Positions 11,445 through 23,780 are shown, counted from the first letter of the stretch. The stretch is DNA of 64,000 bases from Collybiopsis luxurians FD-317 M1 (GCA_000827265.1 KN834876.1:46838-110837); one strand, 5' to 3'. Numbers and translations are program-made. Notes: a model not told the origin generated them from the sequence alone.

Positions 11445-12152
11445 ATGCTCGCTTCTTTGACCGCCGCCGCTGTTCTTTTTGCTACATCCTCAGCGCTTGC
11501 TCAGACATGCTCGCCTCAGCTCACAGTCGGAGCACCCTACGATATCAAGTCCAACATTGATGGTGAGATATAAATACGCAAATCTTGATTTCCAGCTCCT
11601 AAACTTATCGTTTCTAGACACTTACATCTGGGTGTTCAACGGCGCAAGCCATGGTACTCCCTCTGCCGTGTATCTGGTATGCATTCCCCCAAAATCTACT
11701 CATATAATGTTTTCACCGGTTTCAACAGGAACAATCTCGTTTAGGAGCTGAGCCATGGTATCCCTATTCGACTTCCTCTGGAAATTGGACCATCTCGTAC
11801 GTTGGTTTCACATCGAATCCCTTAATTCATAATCGTCTCACTTTGGAACTATAGCATCAACCAGAGCAACCCTCCCGTAAACTGTGTCCTCGCCCCATCA
11901 GACTCGGACGGAGACGTCCTCAAGCTCTTGACCACCGGTTCTTGCAGTGACTCCACCGACGCCGATATAACTATTACCTGCCAATCATGCGCAGACGATG
12001 GTTCGGCTACTGCCTGTACCCTCTTCGTTCCCGGTCACGACGAATGTGTCAATGTTCCTGGCGACAGCGACGGCGACCCATCTATCAGGACTTTCGAATG
12101 CACAGGAAGCCCTCAGCAGTTGTGGGACCTAGTCCCCGTATCAGACGAGTAA
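11445..12152 (+). CDS. secreted protein with ricin-B-like (QxW) motif, copy A
   Basis: Exons 11445-11562, 11618-11676, 11729-11796 and 11855-12152 join to 180 residues. A TATA-like GTATATAA lies near 11,368. A signal peptide (MLASLTAAAVLFATSSALAQ) is followed by CSPQLTVGAPYDI. Near the C-terminus DECVNVPGDSDGDP...ECTGSPQQLWDL has the C-x-D/N-V-x-G ... C-x-G-x-x-x-Q-x-W layout of a ricin-B beta-trefoil lobe. Only one lobe is obvious, so a complete lectin is not shown. All cysteines after the signal peptide are shared with copy B at 13,546. An extracellular carbohydrate-binding or effector-like role is inference only. Confidence 0.72.
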
Positions 12153-12639
12153 TTCGCCTGACCTGCTCTTGCCATATTCCTGCCCGACATGTTCTGCACT
12201 GTTACCCTCATATACTACACGGACATTGTTTCACTCTTCTGGACTATATTCGATAAAATGCTTGAAATCCAAGTTCTGATATCGCTTCAGCGTGTATCAT
12301 AATTGCTTACTATACCTCCCAAAATACTGCTTGGAGTCGCTTTCGAGGGCTCGCGTAGAAAACGTACCCTTCCTTTATAAACATGAGCTAAACCGACGCC
12401 AGTGAGGTTGAGCATTCAATCTTCACCGACGTAAGTAAGCCCAGAACGAAGTACCGGAGAATCCTGTACAGTCTTGACGCACGTTCTATACTAACTATAG
12501 AAGAGTAGGAGAAAGGAGGATACACATAATCATCAACGAGGATGCTTTGAGGAGTGAACATCGACCCCAAAGAATATTCTTTTTGACGGAAGTAGAAACT
12601 AAAGAGAAAGGCAGCTGACGACAGCTCTGGGGCGCAGGT
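12153..12639. other. intergenic
   Basis: 3' flank of copy A followed by AT-rich DNA. No gene, RNA or repeat signal that I can support. Confidence 0.4.
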
Positions 12640-12937
12640 CTTTCAAAATGAGCCGTCATCGAGGCCAGGGTAGTTCATTAAACATAAAGATGTCTCCAAC
12701 CGCAATGACAGTGATATTGGGGCTGAGGGCAATAGCCCAGGTGAGAAATTAGAAGTTAGTGGCTAGATTCCAATCATCTTCGCTGCTGTTTTCCGGAAAA
12801 TTTAGTGATCTCGGAAACTTAATATCGTCCATACCAGAGTCATCCTGTAACATGTACTTATGTAATTCCCAAATAACACTCGCTTTGAAAACCTCCTTCG
12901 AATCCGGAAACAGCAAGGTACGATGATACGGATTCAA
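12640..12937 (-). pseudogene. decayed third copy of the histidine-phosphatase-like gene
   Basis: On the minus strand QDDSGMDDIKFPRSLNFP (about 12,790-12,850) aligns with DSTGMDDLLENIDVDFP of the two intact copies. Farther downstream (about 12,640-12,720) the DNA still resembles the final exon, including the counterpart of the GACCTCAATGAACTGTACC stretch. The signal-peptide and TNAETP exons are not found upstream, and the acidic run is shortened. I read it as a truncated relic. Confidence 0.5.
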
Positions 12938-13545
12938 GAGGAAATAAATAAATAGTATTATACGGGGTGGTATACCGCATCATGAGAGCTTGATGAGAGC
13001 CGAACAGCGTGCTGTACATTATTGAGACTCGGATATCAATTACTTAGTATAATGAATACGAACCTCCGAAGTTCGAAGAGCTCGGAAAATGAACACAAAG
13101 ACGGCTCAATATTCTGATGCCGCAGCCTACTACATTGAGCCGACGCGACTCAATCCGACGTCTTTGTAAGCTGATTAGCTGGAATGGAGTGTTTGGGAGT
13201 TGATTAGTAGCGACGAGATCAGAATAGCATCGCAGAAAACGGAGCATTGGTTCCTAATTTAGATGCTTGATTCGCGACATGTGCAATGTGAATGGACCTT
13301 CAATGTGTTTAATGTGTTATACGGTAGGAACGTTTTGCTGCAGGCAATTCAATGTCGGCTTTAGGACTGGGTATACTTATAATTAGGCCAATAAGTGTAC
13401 GGCGAAATCAGGCCGAGGACTAAAGCTCTACGTTTTGATTGTTAGCCTTCTCCGAGTCTACACCGCTTGAAAAACAAACATATTTAACCAGCCTAACTTC
13501 TTACCAGCTGCTCAGCGACTGTACCTTTACCATCTCGCTTCTCAA

Positions 13546-14254
13546 ATGTTACTCGCTTCGTTAACTGCTGCTGTCGTTCTTGCTGTATCGTCAGCACTTG
13601 CTCAGACATGCTCGCCTCAGCTCACAGTCGGAGCCCCCTACGATATCAAGTCTCATATTGATGGTGAGTGGTACATAGGTAAATTTTGATTTTCAAAGTT
13701 AAATTCGTCATTCTCAGACTCTTACATCTGGCTGTTCAATGGTGCAAGCGACAGTAATCCTAGTGGCGTTCATCTGGTACGACTCCCATACAACCTCTTC
13801 CTGTAGACCGTTCTCATAAATTTCTATAGGAACAAATTCCTCCTGGATTAGAGCCATGGTACTTTTACTCGACTTCTTCTGGAAGCTGGACCATCTCGTG
13901 CGTTTGCTTCAATTATAAATCCAATCAATGATACTCATCTCACTTTGACCTCGTAGCATTAACCAGATCGACCCCCCTGTAAACTGCGTCCTCGCTCCGT
14001 CCGACTCGCAGGGGGACGTCCTCAAGCTCTTGACCACCGGCTCTTGCAGTGACTCCACAGATGCTGATATGATTATTTCCTGCCAATCGTGCGGAGATGA
14101 CGGTTCGGCTACTGCCTGTACCCTCTTCGTTCCCGGTCACGACGAATGTGTCAATGTTCCCGGCGATAGCAACGGCGACCCATCCGTCAGGACTCTCGAA
14201 TGCACGGGAAGCCCTGAGCAGTTGTGGGACCTAGTTCCCGTGTCAGACGAGTGA
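13546..14254 (+). CDS. secreted protein with ricin-B-like (QxW) motif, copy B
   Basis: Tandem paralog of the gene at 11,445 with identical exon lengths (13546-13663, 13718-13776, 13830-13897, 13957-14254) and 180 residues. The signal peptide is MLLASLTAAVVLAVSSALAQ. The last exon is nearly the same as in copy A (ECTGSPEQLWDLVPVSDE at the end). Introns have diverged far more than exons, which suggests both copies are functional genes under constraint. An AT-rich possible TATA (ATATTTAA) lies near 13,478. The lectin call rests only on the C-x-V-x-G / QxW spacing. Confidence 0.72.
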
Positions 14255-15208
14255 TTCGCCTGACCACCACTTCGTATTTCTGGTGTCCGTTTGCATATGT
14301 TCTGCGATGTTATTCTCTTTTCCTGATACAATTCTTTGCTCGTGCCCTGAACTACGAATTCTGAGATTCCCGGAAATTAAATTTTGACATTCCTCTGCAT
14401 TATCTCATGAAGTCGATTTGAATTCCTTCAACTACAGGCCTATAAGTACTGGTAAATCCGCGCAAAAAAAGCCTTCTTGGTGAATTGTGGCCGAGAATCA
14501 CAATAATAAGTTTAAAACCCCGTCCCTCAACGTTGAAGTCTTCGCTTCGAACAAAAGCAGAAAAGATATTGACTCTGCGTTGAGTATGTACAGCTTTGAC
14601 ATCTGGCGGAAATGGTAGTTGTTTTCACTTTCAGTCTTTTTTCCTTCCGTTTTCTTTCTTTCTTTTCTTTTAGAGTAATTTCTTCCTTGGTTTCTTAGTC
14701 TTAGGACATGCAGAACACATTCTTCTCTGATGGTTCAGTCTACTTCGAACCTGTCGTTGTTTTCTCTTCTCACCAAGGACGGCCCGTTTAAATCCTCCCA
14801 CGGCACTTCTCTCGTTCTGACGACCACCGCCGGCTCTTCGCCAATCGCTAGCCCATCACCCGGAACTTCGAAATCTGGAACGAGACTTTCTCGAAATCAC
14901 TATATGTATCACTGTGTCAAGATGAGATAGTTGTGCCTCCCACGATATTTTAGCACGCAAGGTCATCTGCTGCAGTAGCCGGTAGGACATTCGACGTATC
15001 CAGTACGCAATGACGCAGGACTTCCTTAAAACTTAGTATTCGCAGCTACTGACGAAGCTCTGTTGAACATGAAAGGTTCACATGAGCATGCAATTTCTTC
15101 TTTCCTCGGACCGCCTGATTGCTCCACAGGAGGAACGGAGAGTATTTATACCAAGGATGCGCATTGGCGGAGACATATTTTGTAGCGTGAGTAGAAAGCT
15201 ATCCGCTC
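14255..15208. other. intergenic with one weak ORF
   Basis: The only ORF worth noting is 14,730-14,930 (+), serine/threonine-rich (LVLTTTAGSSPIASPSPGTS) with no domain. Just upstream is a pyrimidine-rich tract (14,633-14,690). It could be the remains of a gene. I cannot assign it. Confidence 0.3.
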
Positions 15209-16728
15209 ATGTCGCCCTCAGTTGCAAAACTTTTGAGCTTTTTGCTCTTTTTCGCCTCATTTACCCTGGTTCTTTCGGGAACTGTTCAAAAGGAAGGATC
15301 GACTTGTACAGTTCATGCTAGTAGAGATGCTTCGGACGATGCACCAGCTATCCTAGAGGCATTTCGGTTGTGTGGAACTGACGGAGTCATCCAGCTACAT
15401 GACCCACTGTATCATATCGAGTCGGTGATGGAAACTATAGGATTATCGAATGTTCAGGTCGACCTGACAGGAAGAATGCTGGTGGGTACTTCGAACTTGC
15501 AGCAGCTGTCAATATATCTATCACGCTTTGGCAGTGGGGAACGAATATCACGTATTGGAGAAACAATAGCTTACCTTTGGGTTATCAAAACCAGTCAACG
15601 GCTTGGGTTTTCGGTGGAGATCATGTGACTTTCGACGGTCATAATATAGGAACTTTCGACGGCAATGGTCAAATATGGTCGGTATTTCGCCTTTCATTCT
15701 TCCTTTCTGTGGATTTAGGTTTTTTACTAGGTACGACTTTGCCGACGGTATCTCGAACTTGGCCGGGCGTCCTATCAGTCTCACGATCGCCAACTCGACA
15801 AATTCTCATTACACAGGAATCCGTTTCGTCCAGTCGCAATTTTGGAGTATGGCAATCAACAGATCAGAAAATATTCTGTTGGAGAACATTTACATTAACT
15901 CGACTTCAAATAACAGCTCTCCTATCCAGAATACAGATGGGGTAGACACATTCTACTGTGACGGGATAACTTTCAGAAACTGGACTGTTGTCAATGGGGA
16001 CGATTCAATATCAATGAAAGCTAATTCCACGAATATCCTGATTCAAGACTCGGTATTCTTCAATGGAGCAGGAGTTGCGATTGGGTGAGCATTTCATTAT
16101 CCTATAATTATGCAATGAGCGGTAAAATTAACACGACATTTTCCAAGGTCGATCGGTCAAATGGACGGAGCATTCGAATTCATTTCAAACGTCACGGCAG
16201 AGCGAGTTGTGGCAATCGGCACCCATTTTGCTGCATATATCAAGACATTCACAGGCGTACAGCAAGGCTTTCCTCCTAATGGCAAGTTCTTTTTGGCTAT
16301 CCAAGTGTCTCATCTGAAGTAGTGGCTGGTAGGTGGTGGAGGTGGTCTCGGCTTTGCAACCAATCTCAGTAAGTACTGGAATCATCATCGTACAGTAGCT
16401 AATCAAATACATCACAATAGCTTTCCGGGACTTCACTCTCCACAACGTCACCGGAAACGTAGCCGAGATCACTCAATGTACCTCTTTTGAAGGCCTCTCT
16501 AACGAGTGTGATACGTCTCTATTCCAAATATCAAACATTACCTGGGGACCGGGTATAACTGGTAGTATACAGTCTGATACGCTGGCTTCGATGCAGTGCA
16601 GTGGAGATGCGCCGTGCCCAGGTATTGCCCTACTCGGCTTTGATGATATAACAAGCGTCGGAGGACGAGAATTCAAGTGCAATAACCTTGTGAATCCTAT
16701 AGGGTTCAACTGCACTGGCTCTACGTAG
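15209..16728 (+). CDS. secreted glycoside hydrolase family 28 (exopolygalacturonase-type)
   Basis: Six exons (15209-15481, 15535-15677, 15731-16084, 16148-16281, 16333-16368, 16421-16728) give 415 residues. The signal peptide is MSPSVAKLLSFLLFFASFTLVLSG. GH28 catalytic motifs are present: QNTDGVD (Asp at 208), NGDDSIS (Asp 229-230) and YIK (287-289, the RIK position). The third motif reads GAGVAIGS, so the usual His of G-H-G is absent; I recall GLG forms in basidiomycete exo-acting members. The tract PPNGGGGGLG is typical of that group. The intron after 16,281 uses a GC donor (GCAAGT). Expected to cleave pectin galacturonans outside the cell. There are many N-glycosylation sites (NST, NSS, NWT, NVT). 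Confidence 0.9.
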
Positions 16729-16830
16729 TTGGGTTCGTTTCATTATCGTTGTCTACGTTCTTTGAATTGTTTCTTTCTGAAACTTCCGATTTTTATGTCG
16801 ATGTCCTCATTCTGACTAGAAAATCTCCAT

Positions 16831-17233
16831 GAGCGCAACCAGAACTCTCTTATGGGCTCCCTCTTCAGTCTCCTCTTTCTTGTCAAGGTTTATCTCAATT
16901 AGCATCGCGTTTGTTGGTCACGAAGTGACTGTATATGTCTTCACCGCAAGCTTGACCAAGGATATTGCGGAAGTTACGATAGGATAGTTTACTGGTACTG
17001 CTGCCAAAGCACCGAATTCCCTAAGTTCGAATTCATGACCGAAAGCAACTTTCCAGCTTGTCGTCTACCACGAAAAGGCACGCATTCACAAAGTAAGTTG
17101 CCAGAATGTTTCTATGGAAGGCCAGATAATGAAATTCTCCGATGCGAATCAGCGACAAAAGATATTTTGGACGCTGATGGACCAAATCCGTTTCGCAGGG
17201 ATACAACTTCCTGAGAATGCAGCGTATCAGTGA
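16831..17233 (+). pseudogene. possible broken ORF of unknown function
   Basis: From the ATG at 16,831 one frame reads MSATRTLLWAPSSVSSFLSR and continues, through two in-frame stops (near 16,987 and 17,035), to QIRFAGIQLPENAAYQ and a stop at about 17,233. The tail (VVYHEKARIHKVSCQNVSME) looks protein-like. The stops could instead lie in unrecognised introns. No family recognised. Confidence 0.25.
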
Positions 17234-17622
17234 AGGAAAAGCGCGTATGAGCTTTTGGACTCGACCGCCTTTATATCTCGATCCTGGTTGGTGATTATAC
17301 CGGTACCAGCTCGATGTTTTTGTCGAAATCTTTCCTCAAACACTTGAGATACCGGCGTCAGAGGGAACCATAACGGTCGTGCAGTGATAAGCTGGTAATC
17401 AGGTTCGATTGCAACTTTCTCAAATGATTCACCGATTAAGCGAATGGCGACATTTGGAACTAGAGTAATCCAAGCGAAAACATCAAAGCCCGATAAGGCA
17501 AAGTCCGTTGAGCGGATCATTTCGCCCACTATAAGTCGCAAGCAAGAAGACAGCTGGGAATAAGATTTCTTCATCTCGCTGGTCGAGCATCTCCTTTGCT
17601 GGTTCAGAGGACACGGACTCAC
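17227..17622 (-). other. unassigned 131-codon minus-strand ORF
   Basis: The ORF lies divergently upstream of the small secreted protein gene. It shows a weakly hydrophobic stretch (DVFAWITLVPNVAIRLIG) but no domain, signal peptide or homologous copy in the window. It may be chance. Confidence 0.2.
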
Positions 17623-17688
17623 TCACCTTCCCCGCTCTGAATCTGAAGACTTCGTATATCACGCCTTAACATCATTATTACTGTACAT

Positions 17689-18292
17689 ATGAAGTCGTCC
17701 CTCGCTTGTGTAATCCTCGTTTTTGCCTTCGGTATTAGTTGGCTACAGATATCACTGGCTAAACCTCTTAATGTGAGTTCTGACCCATCTCCAATCCCGC
17801 TGTTATCCCTCATGCTAGTTCTCACAGTTAAAAGGCTTTTGCCAAGGGCACAAAGCCAGTTCCTCAATTCATCGCGTTAGGACCCTCCATAATGACCCCA
17901 AGATCATTACGGTCACCTATGAACGTCCCGAGGGGGCGACCAAATCATCCAGTCCCACGATTTATATCCAGGAGGAAGTGTTGCAACTTCTAGGCGGGCT
18001 AGGATGTCTGCTTCATCCCATTCAAATTGGTACAGAAAATGTTAAATTCCCGAGATCAGAGACATGCTATGAGCTCAAAGGCATTTTTCGCTTTAAAGCC
18101 AAAATCGTCAGTTCAAATCGGAATGCGGAAAACGTCGTCGGGCCAAACCTAGAGGTTTACGGTGAACTTGATCTGACCACGGGATGGGGAAAGCTATTTC
18201 AGACTGATCGTAACGGCAATAAGGGAACTTTCATTTTGGAGATGAGGGACGGTAAAGTGGATACCTTTGTGGATAGTGTTCAAGTGATTTAG
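17689..18292 (+). CDS. small secreted protein, no recognised family
   Basis: Two exons, 17689-17772 and 17828-18292 (intron GTGAGT..CACAG), encode 182 residues. A clear signal peptide (MKSSLACVILVFAFGISWLQ, cleavage likely after SLA) is followed by a mature chain with few cysteines. It has no transmembrane segment and ends in a beta-rich looking stretch (LFQTDRNGNKGTFILEMRDG). No known domain. The overlapping minus-strand ORF at 17,619-17,867 is a shadow of this gene. Confidence 0.6.
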
Positions 18293-18668
18293 AAGGAGAA
18301 AGGGATCGAAAGGCATCAGCCAACGACTTGTATGTAACAGGTATTTGTATAATCACGTCGTATTCGTCTGTTGTAAATTGAGCAAGTAAATATATAATGC
18401 TTCTGTAACATTGGGCTGTGATTTTTGAGTCATTGCAGTTTGTCTGGCTGTTTCCCGAGCTGGTCTCGTTGAGTCACTCAGTGCGATTGCAATGATAGAA
18501 ATATTCCTGAAGCAGAGATGCTTTAAGGACTGGAACAAAGACTAGAAGGGTACTGAAGTCATTGTGTCGTGTAAAGTACATGAAATCCGAGCAAGGGATT
18601 GCATGAACGCTGAAGCACACATCACGCTGGGTTAATGTTGACAGTTACCTGAGTCTCCCATAGCATGT

Positions 18669-18760
18669 GGCCTGATGGTCTAGGAGTATGATTCGTTGTT
18701 AGGGTTCTCTTCCCAAGTGACCTATCGACGAGGTCCCGGGTTCAATTCCCGGTCAGGCCC
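18669..18760 (+). tRNA. tRNA-Pro (anticodon AGG) with a 20-base intron
   Basis: The acceptor arm GGCCTGA pairs with TCAGGCC at the 3' end, with discriminator C at 18,760. The T arm is CCGGG TTCAATT CCCGG. The anticodon stem CGTTG (18,694-18,698) pairs with CGACG (18,726-18,730) with one G-U. The loop TT-AGG-G-T gives anticodon AGG at 18,701-18,703, which reads CCU proline codons. The intervening bases 18,705-18,724 fit the standard eukaryotic intron site after position 37. T runs downstream (from 18,763) would stop RNA polymerase III. Confidence 0.9.
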
Positions 18761-18762
18761 AT

Positions 18763-18782
18763 TATTTTTCTTGAATTTTTTT
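18763..18782 (+). terminator. RNA polymerase III oligo-T terminator
   Basis: TTATTTTTC followed by a run of eight or more T starts three bases after the tRNA-Pro discriminator, as expected for a tRNA transcript end. Confidence 0.7.
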
Positions 18783-20145
18783 TACATGTCCTCCAGTTTT
18801 TTTACAGTCTACAGCTTTTTCTCCTCGAAATGAACTACCAGTAAAAAACCTGTGATTAAATTCTCAATTGACATTTATGGTAAATGCCTCAACTCTCATT
18901 ATTCCGTTCCCCTGGCGGCTCAGCTTCGGTTTGACAATCCACAGAAAAAGCAACAGACGTAACCGATTTTTTCTGCAAACCGGATAAATACATACGTATA
19001 CGTCCAGGATACATATAGTAGTACTCAGAATAGGTTGTATATACAGGAATGAATTATACAAAGAATTTGCGATTTGAGTGTGGGGAAGGGGATATCAGGC
19101 AAAGAGACGACTCGTCATTGCCAGTCAGTATGTATCGGCCACGGAACATGATAACTGTGCGACAATATATATATGCATTACGTACATCGCAAACGAGTAC
19201 ACGAGGGGAAAAGAGATGCGAACCTACTTATCCTAGGTCCAAACACGGAAAACAAGTCCGAGACTGACGGAGACCACAGAAAGATACCCACTCCCTCGTC
19301 GGTGCCATGGAAGGTCAAGGAATCAATGCTCAACAACCAAACCCAAATAATAAACAGACACATTGACAAACAAACAGATGAATCATCGACGGGGATTTTG
19401 CACAGGATGAGACGATGTGATGCAATGATGGAAAGGATAGCAAAAACACAACGACATGAGATGGAGCGAGGAAATAAATATTAGATACGTATGCAAGTGG
19501 GAGAATAAAGAAAGGTACAAGAGAGAGAAAGGTACAAACAAGCAGGCAGGATGAGCCAAGGAGGTGCATACAGCTCGGGAAGGAAAAGATGGGGAGGGCG
19601 AGGGGCGAGGGGCGAGGGGCGAGGGAAGGGTGAAAAAACGGACGATATCGACCAATAAAATGAAAGAGCGCGGGAGGGTTGAGGGTGAAAGAATGAAGGG
19701 TCATGATGACGGGCGGCATAAGTTTGACGGTGTGAATGAGAATGAATGGCACAGGCCGAATGAGTTCCACGTCCAACTTCGATGGCTCGACGTTCGACAC
19801 GATAAGGTATATCAAAATGACAGTATCTCCGCTCAAGCGGATTTTTTTGGGGTATTTCGGTATGGGGGATCATGATGGTCGACATTAGGAGGGCTTCGCT
19901 CACAAGTGAGGCTCGAAATGCGTATGAAGAGGGTAACGAGATGGAAGACAATGGTATCTCGCGTGAGGGACGGTATCGGAGGGGTGCCTATAAGTTGCGC
20001 CATAGCCAAGGATTGTAAAATCATCTTTGGCTCCACCTTTCTTTATCTTTTCGTTCCATGTTTTTTCCTTTCACAAACAACGCTGCCGTGCTTCCTTGGA
20101 CTGTCCATCCCCACTCCTCCCTTAATCCTGAGCGAATAGCCTACA
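18783..20145. other. gene-less, includes low-complexity DNA
   Basis: Long minus-strand ORFs at 19,330-19,951 arise from biased composition (Pro/Ser/Arg-rich) rather than a domain. A GAGGGGC heptamer repeats about four times near 19,597-19,625. Part of this stretch may be the 3' untranslated region of the GT61 gene that ends at 20,146. Confidence 0.4.
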
Positions 20146-22570
20146 TCACGCGCGTTTCTCCCCCACCCTCAGCCTCTCCTCCACGATCTTCGCCACCGTC
20201 GGTCCATGCACAGGTATATAATCCTCCTGGAACCCTTCCGGATAATCCACGCGGGGTTCATTTGGATGTGTGTGATACGTGTCGTTCCATACCTGGAGAA
20301 GAAAATTCAAAGTTAGTATTCGATGATGATACGGGAGGGAGCTCAGGAGAGGAGCGATCGGAGGTTGGAATACAAGGCAGGATGCCGAGGAAGGAGAAGA
20401 GAACTGAAGAGGAAGTAATAAGGAACTAGAGACTCACTGCGTAATGCTGCATCCCCAGAGCCCTCGACGTCCAATGATAGTCATGCGCGAAGCCGCCAGG
20501 ATAGAATATTTCGATCACTGTTGACATACGCGTCGGGGGCATAAACACCAGATGCGTCAACCCATTTCCATGCGGGCCAAGTAAGATCTGTTAGCGGTAT
20601 GGAAGCCGGAAAGCCAGAGTAGTCAGCAAGCGCATTACACGCCAATAATGCGAGAGTAAAAACTAACCGTAGTCTTCCCTATGATCCTCAACTGCTCATC
20701 TTTCGTCATCTTCTCCGCTTCCATAACAAGAAAATCAAACCCAGACCCCTCCCCTTCCCTCTCCTCCTCATTCATCCTCTCCCTCAACTCCACCATCGCA
20801 TCGACCAACGACTTGTGCGACTCGGCCGTGAGCTTCCTTCTCGACCCTCCCTGTCGGGATATATACGTCACAAGCGGTCGTTTAGGTATCGGGAGCTGAG
20901 GTTGCGGTTCTGATTGCAAATTATGAGGGAATCCCACCCTCTTATCTTCCGTACCACCCAACCGACTCTCCAGATCCCTATACTCCTCCGTCAGGTCGCC
21001 CATTCCAGCGAACCTCAGTATCGCGTCCCTCACGGGCTCCCACCACCCCCCGACACGCTCGCCTCTCAACCGACCGTGGGTCCGCATGTATTCCCATGCT
21101 TGAGCGGCTGTGCGCTGGGTATGCGAGCCGGCCATGTCCCCGCGGAACGCGGCCGATCGATCGACGAAGAGAACGAGGGGAAAGTGGAATGCGCGGTCGC
21201 GGTGGAGACCTAGAGAGAACAGATATTAGAGACGACTATCGAATCAATGATACGAGAACGAAAAAGCAAAGAAAACAAAAAAGAAAGTGCAAAAGAAAGG
21301 GATAACATACCCTTAACTTTCGTCGTAGTTTGCCACACACTCTCCGGCGGCCTCGTTGCCAACACCCTATCCATCCAATCTTCCTGATGCTCCACACTCA
21401 TACCAGGGAACGCCGCCCTTTGGAAATACGCATTGAACCCTGGGGAGTCCCTCCACCCGTCCGCGTTTGAGTGCATGAATATCGCTCGGTCAAGTTGTGG
21501 GATTCTGGTTTTGGTTTTCCGTTGCCCTTGGCGGTGGTTGCCCTTGGAAATAGGTGTACCAGCCCCAACGTCAACAAAATCGGAATCAAAATCATCCTCG
21601 TCGTAAAGATGGAGTTGATATGTCGACGGATGGTCGGATTGGATATCGATAGGGTACGCGTTCCAATTTTGTTTGTTGGGATTGGATGACATTGCTGGGT
21701 CGTCGGAGGGGATGGTTTCGGGGACAGGTGAAGCGAAGGCGCCGGCCCAGAAACACCATGCTCCGAACCAGAGCTCGGCGACATAGTGGTAGTAATGGCG
21801 GAGGAATTGTGGCGGGTCGTTGAAGAGGACCTGGAGGGAAGGCGAGGTTAGTATGGAGAAGGTGGGAAGCTCGGGCTGGTATCCGCACTCACGGTGTTAC
21901 CTGTAACCGTAAAGACACTATTCCGTACGCCCTTTTCCACGTCCCCACCCCATCTGTTCTTCGCTTCCTCGGGATCAATAATATCCATAACATACGGCGT
22001 AGGCTCCCGAGCAGCGATGTTTTCCGGTGAATTATCCGCCTCTAAACTTGTACTAGCCATCATCCGAATTTCGGGTAGCGAACCCCGTTCGTCAGCTGAG
22101 GCTAGAATGTACAGCGTACCGTTGGACATGTACAGGTTGCGGAAAACGGTGTATCCCGGGGTGTGGTGGAGAATAGTTGTATGTGGGAGGGTGGGGGCTA
22201 AATGAATAGGGATTTCTTCCTCGACTTCGACGACTTCGGCTTGACTTGCCTCCAGACTCTCATCATTATCGAGAGCATGGTTCACCGGTACCCCTTCGTA
22301 ACGATTCTCATCCTGTCCCGTATCCAAACGACCCGAATCCAAGCGACCCGTACCAAACTCTGCATGGTCAGGAGGTGGCGGAAGGGGGTCCAAGTCAACT
22401 CTGTTCATTGAGTCGGGAATGTGGGCATGGTGATTTATGACAAGATTAGATTCGGTTGCCGAGCTGGAGGTCAGTGGAGAGAAGAATAACGACGTTAGGT
22501 GCATTAGACTCGCCCCCAGCAACAAAAGGACAGTATCCCGCCGCGAGAGCAAGTGCCGGAAGACAACCAT
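20146..22570 (-). CDS. GT61-family (DUF563) glycosyltransferase, type II membrane
   Basis: Five exons (21893-22570, 21311-21830, 20668-21209, 20438-20587, 20146-20292) join to 678 residues. A short basic N-terminus and hydrophobic anchor (VLLLLGASLMHLTSLFF) indicate a Golgi type II protein, followed by an acidic/proline-rich stem. Conserved blocks in order: PGYTVFRNLYMSNGTLYI, NIAAREPTPYV, RWGGDVEKGVRN, FLRHYYHYVAELWFGAW, LFVDRSAAFRG, and near the C-terminus LLGPHGNGLTHLVFMPP (584-592 core), the hallmark of the DUF563 domain. The donor sugar is not evident; family members transfer xylose, GlcNAc or arabinose. All introns are GT-AG and keep the frame. Confidence 0.9.
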
Positions 22571-23780
22571 GGCGAATGGACTGGGGGTTCGGGAAGGGCT
22601 GTGATGGCTGAGAGTTAAGCAAGGTTAAGGTTATATGAAAGATCCGGCGTTTGTCAAGGGAAAAAAAAAACCTTTGAGCCTGTACGGAATATCAGTTGTA
22701 CAGTCGGCTTGAGCCTTGCGGTACAATTCTGTTGGTATCAAAACATACCGGGTGACAGCGGATATGTTTATCAATTAATAAACTGTTGTGCGTCACTGAG
22801 ACAGGAACTATTTGCAGTAGATTCAGCTCTACTCCCTGTTTTATTTTAGATCTTGTATGGGCCCCAATCCCGATGATCAAAATAGCTTTTTGCCCGTGAA
22901 TCAGCTAGAAAAAATCGAGAATTCGTCGTGAAAGTGGCCGGAAGGAAAGAAGAAAATATGGCGTATTAACGCCGGTACATTGGCACCAATGGCAGTTTCA
23001 GTTACCATCAATTACCACGCTTCATGCCGTGCGAAGCCAGTTCCCTTGCCGCCGGTGCCGCTGACTCGATCTCCGAAGGGATCGTATCCAAATTTCCTTT
23101 TCTCGTTTTCTAGCTAATCTTCGTCAAATATACAAGCTAGAAGGTAGTTAAGTACTACAATTACGCAGTAGAGTGAAAATTGAAAATTGAAAAATTATTC
23201 ACAATCCGTTCTCGTAGTAGGTCAATACCGGTCAATATCGGGTTGCCAAATGTCTCCATTTCTGGGGAAAGGAAATTCTCCATCCATGTTACTGAGCTTA
23301 GCTTGTGCGACATGCTTCAGTCAGCTCCCCGCCATCGAAATGGTTGATTATATAAACAAATTCAAAATCATACAAGAAAGTATACAAGTAGGACACAGCT
23401 ATATACACATCGCCTGAATGCCAATAGTTCTCAGCTTAAACTTGCAGAATTTATCCAACCGTACAAATCTTCTCCACACTCTGCCGAATGTTCTCCATAT
23501 ACACAATCTTCAAATGAGAACCTATTATAACCACGACAGGAAATTATACATAGAGCATGGGGAGTCCAAGGGTCTTGACAAAGGTGTGGAGAAATCCAGA
23601 TGGCTGGAGGAGAGGTGGAAGAAAATTTGACCCAGCCATCTGAGGTTAGTCCAGTCTGACCTTGACTCAACTATAAGTGTAAATTAGTTAAAATCACATA
23701 AAAAAACATATTAACATACCATCAAGTTTTTCCTTCTGAAATTGAGACTCACCAGAATTACTGGGAGGATGACAAGTGGC
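22571..23780. other. upstream region of the GT61 gene, no gene seen
   Basis: No convincing ORF. A minus-strand T run near 22,661 and AT-rich DNA follow the start codon. ORFs of 60-80 codons at 23,187-23,670 show no domain. Confidence 0.4.

Noticed and set aside
19330..19951. Long minus-strand ORFs (up to 168 codons)
   Set aside because: They come from purine-biased low-complexity DNA and overlap each other in all frames; no domain.
19564..20429. Plus-strand ORFs at 19,564-19,875 and 20,058-20,429
   Set aside because: The first is low complexity; the second lies over the last GT61 exon and intron.
21398..22440. ORFs on both strands inside the glycosyltransferase gene
   Set aside because: Shadow frames of the well supported GT61 exons.
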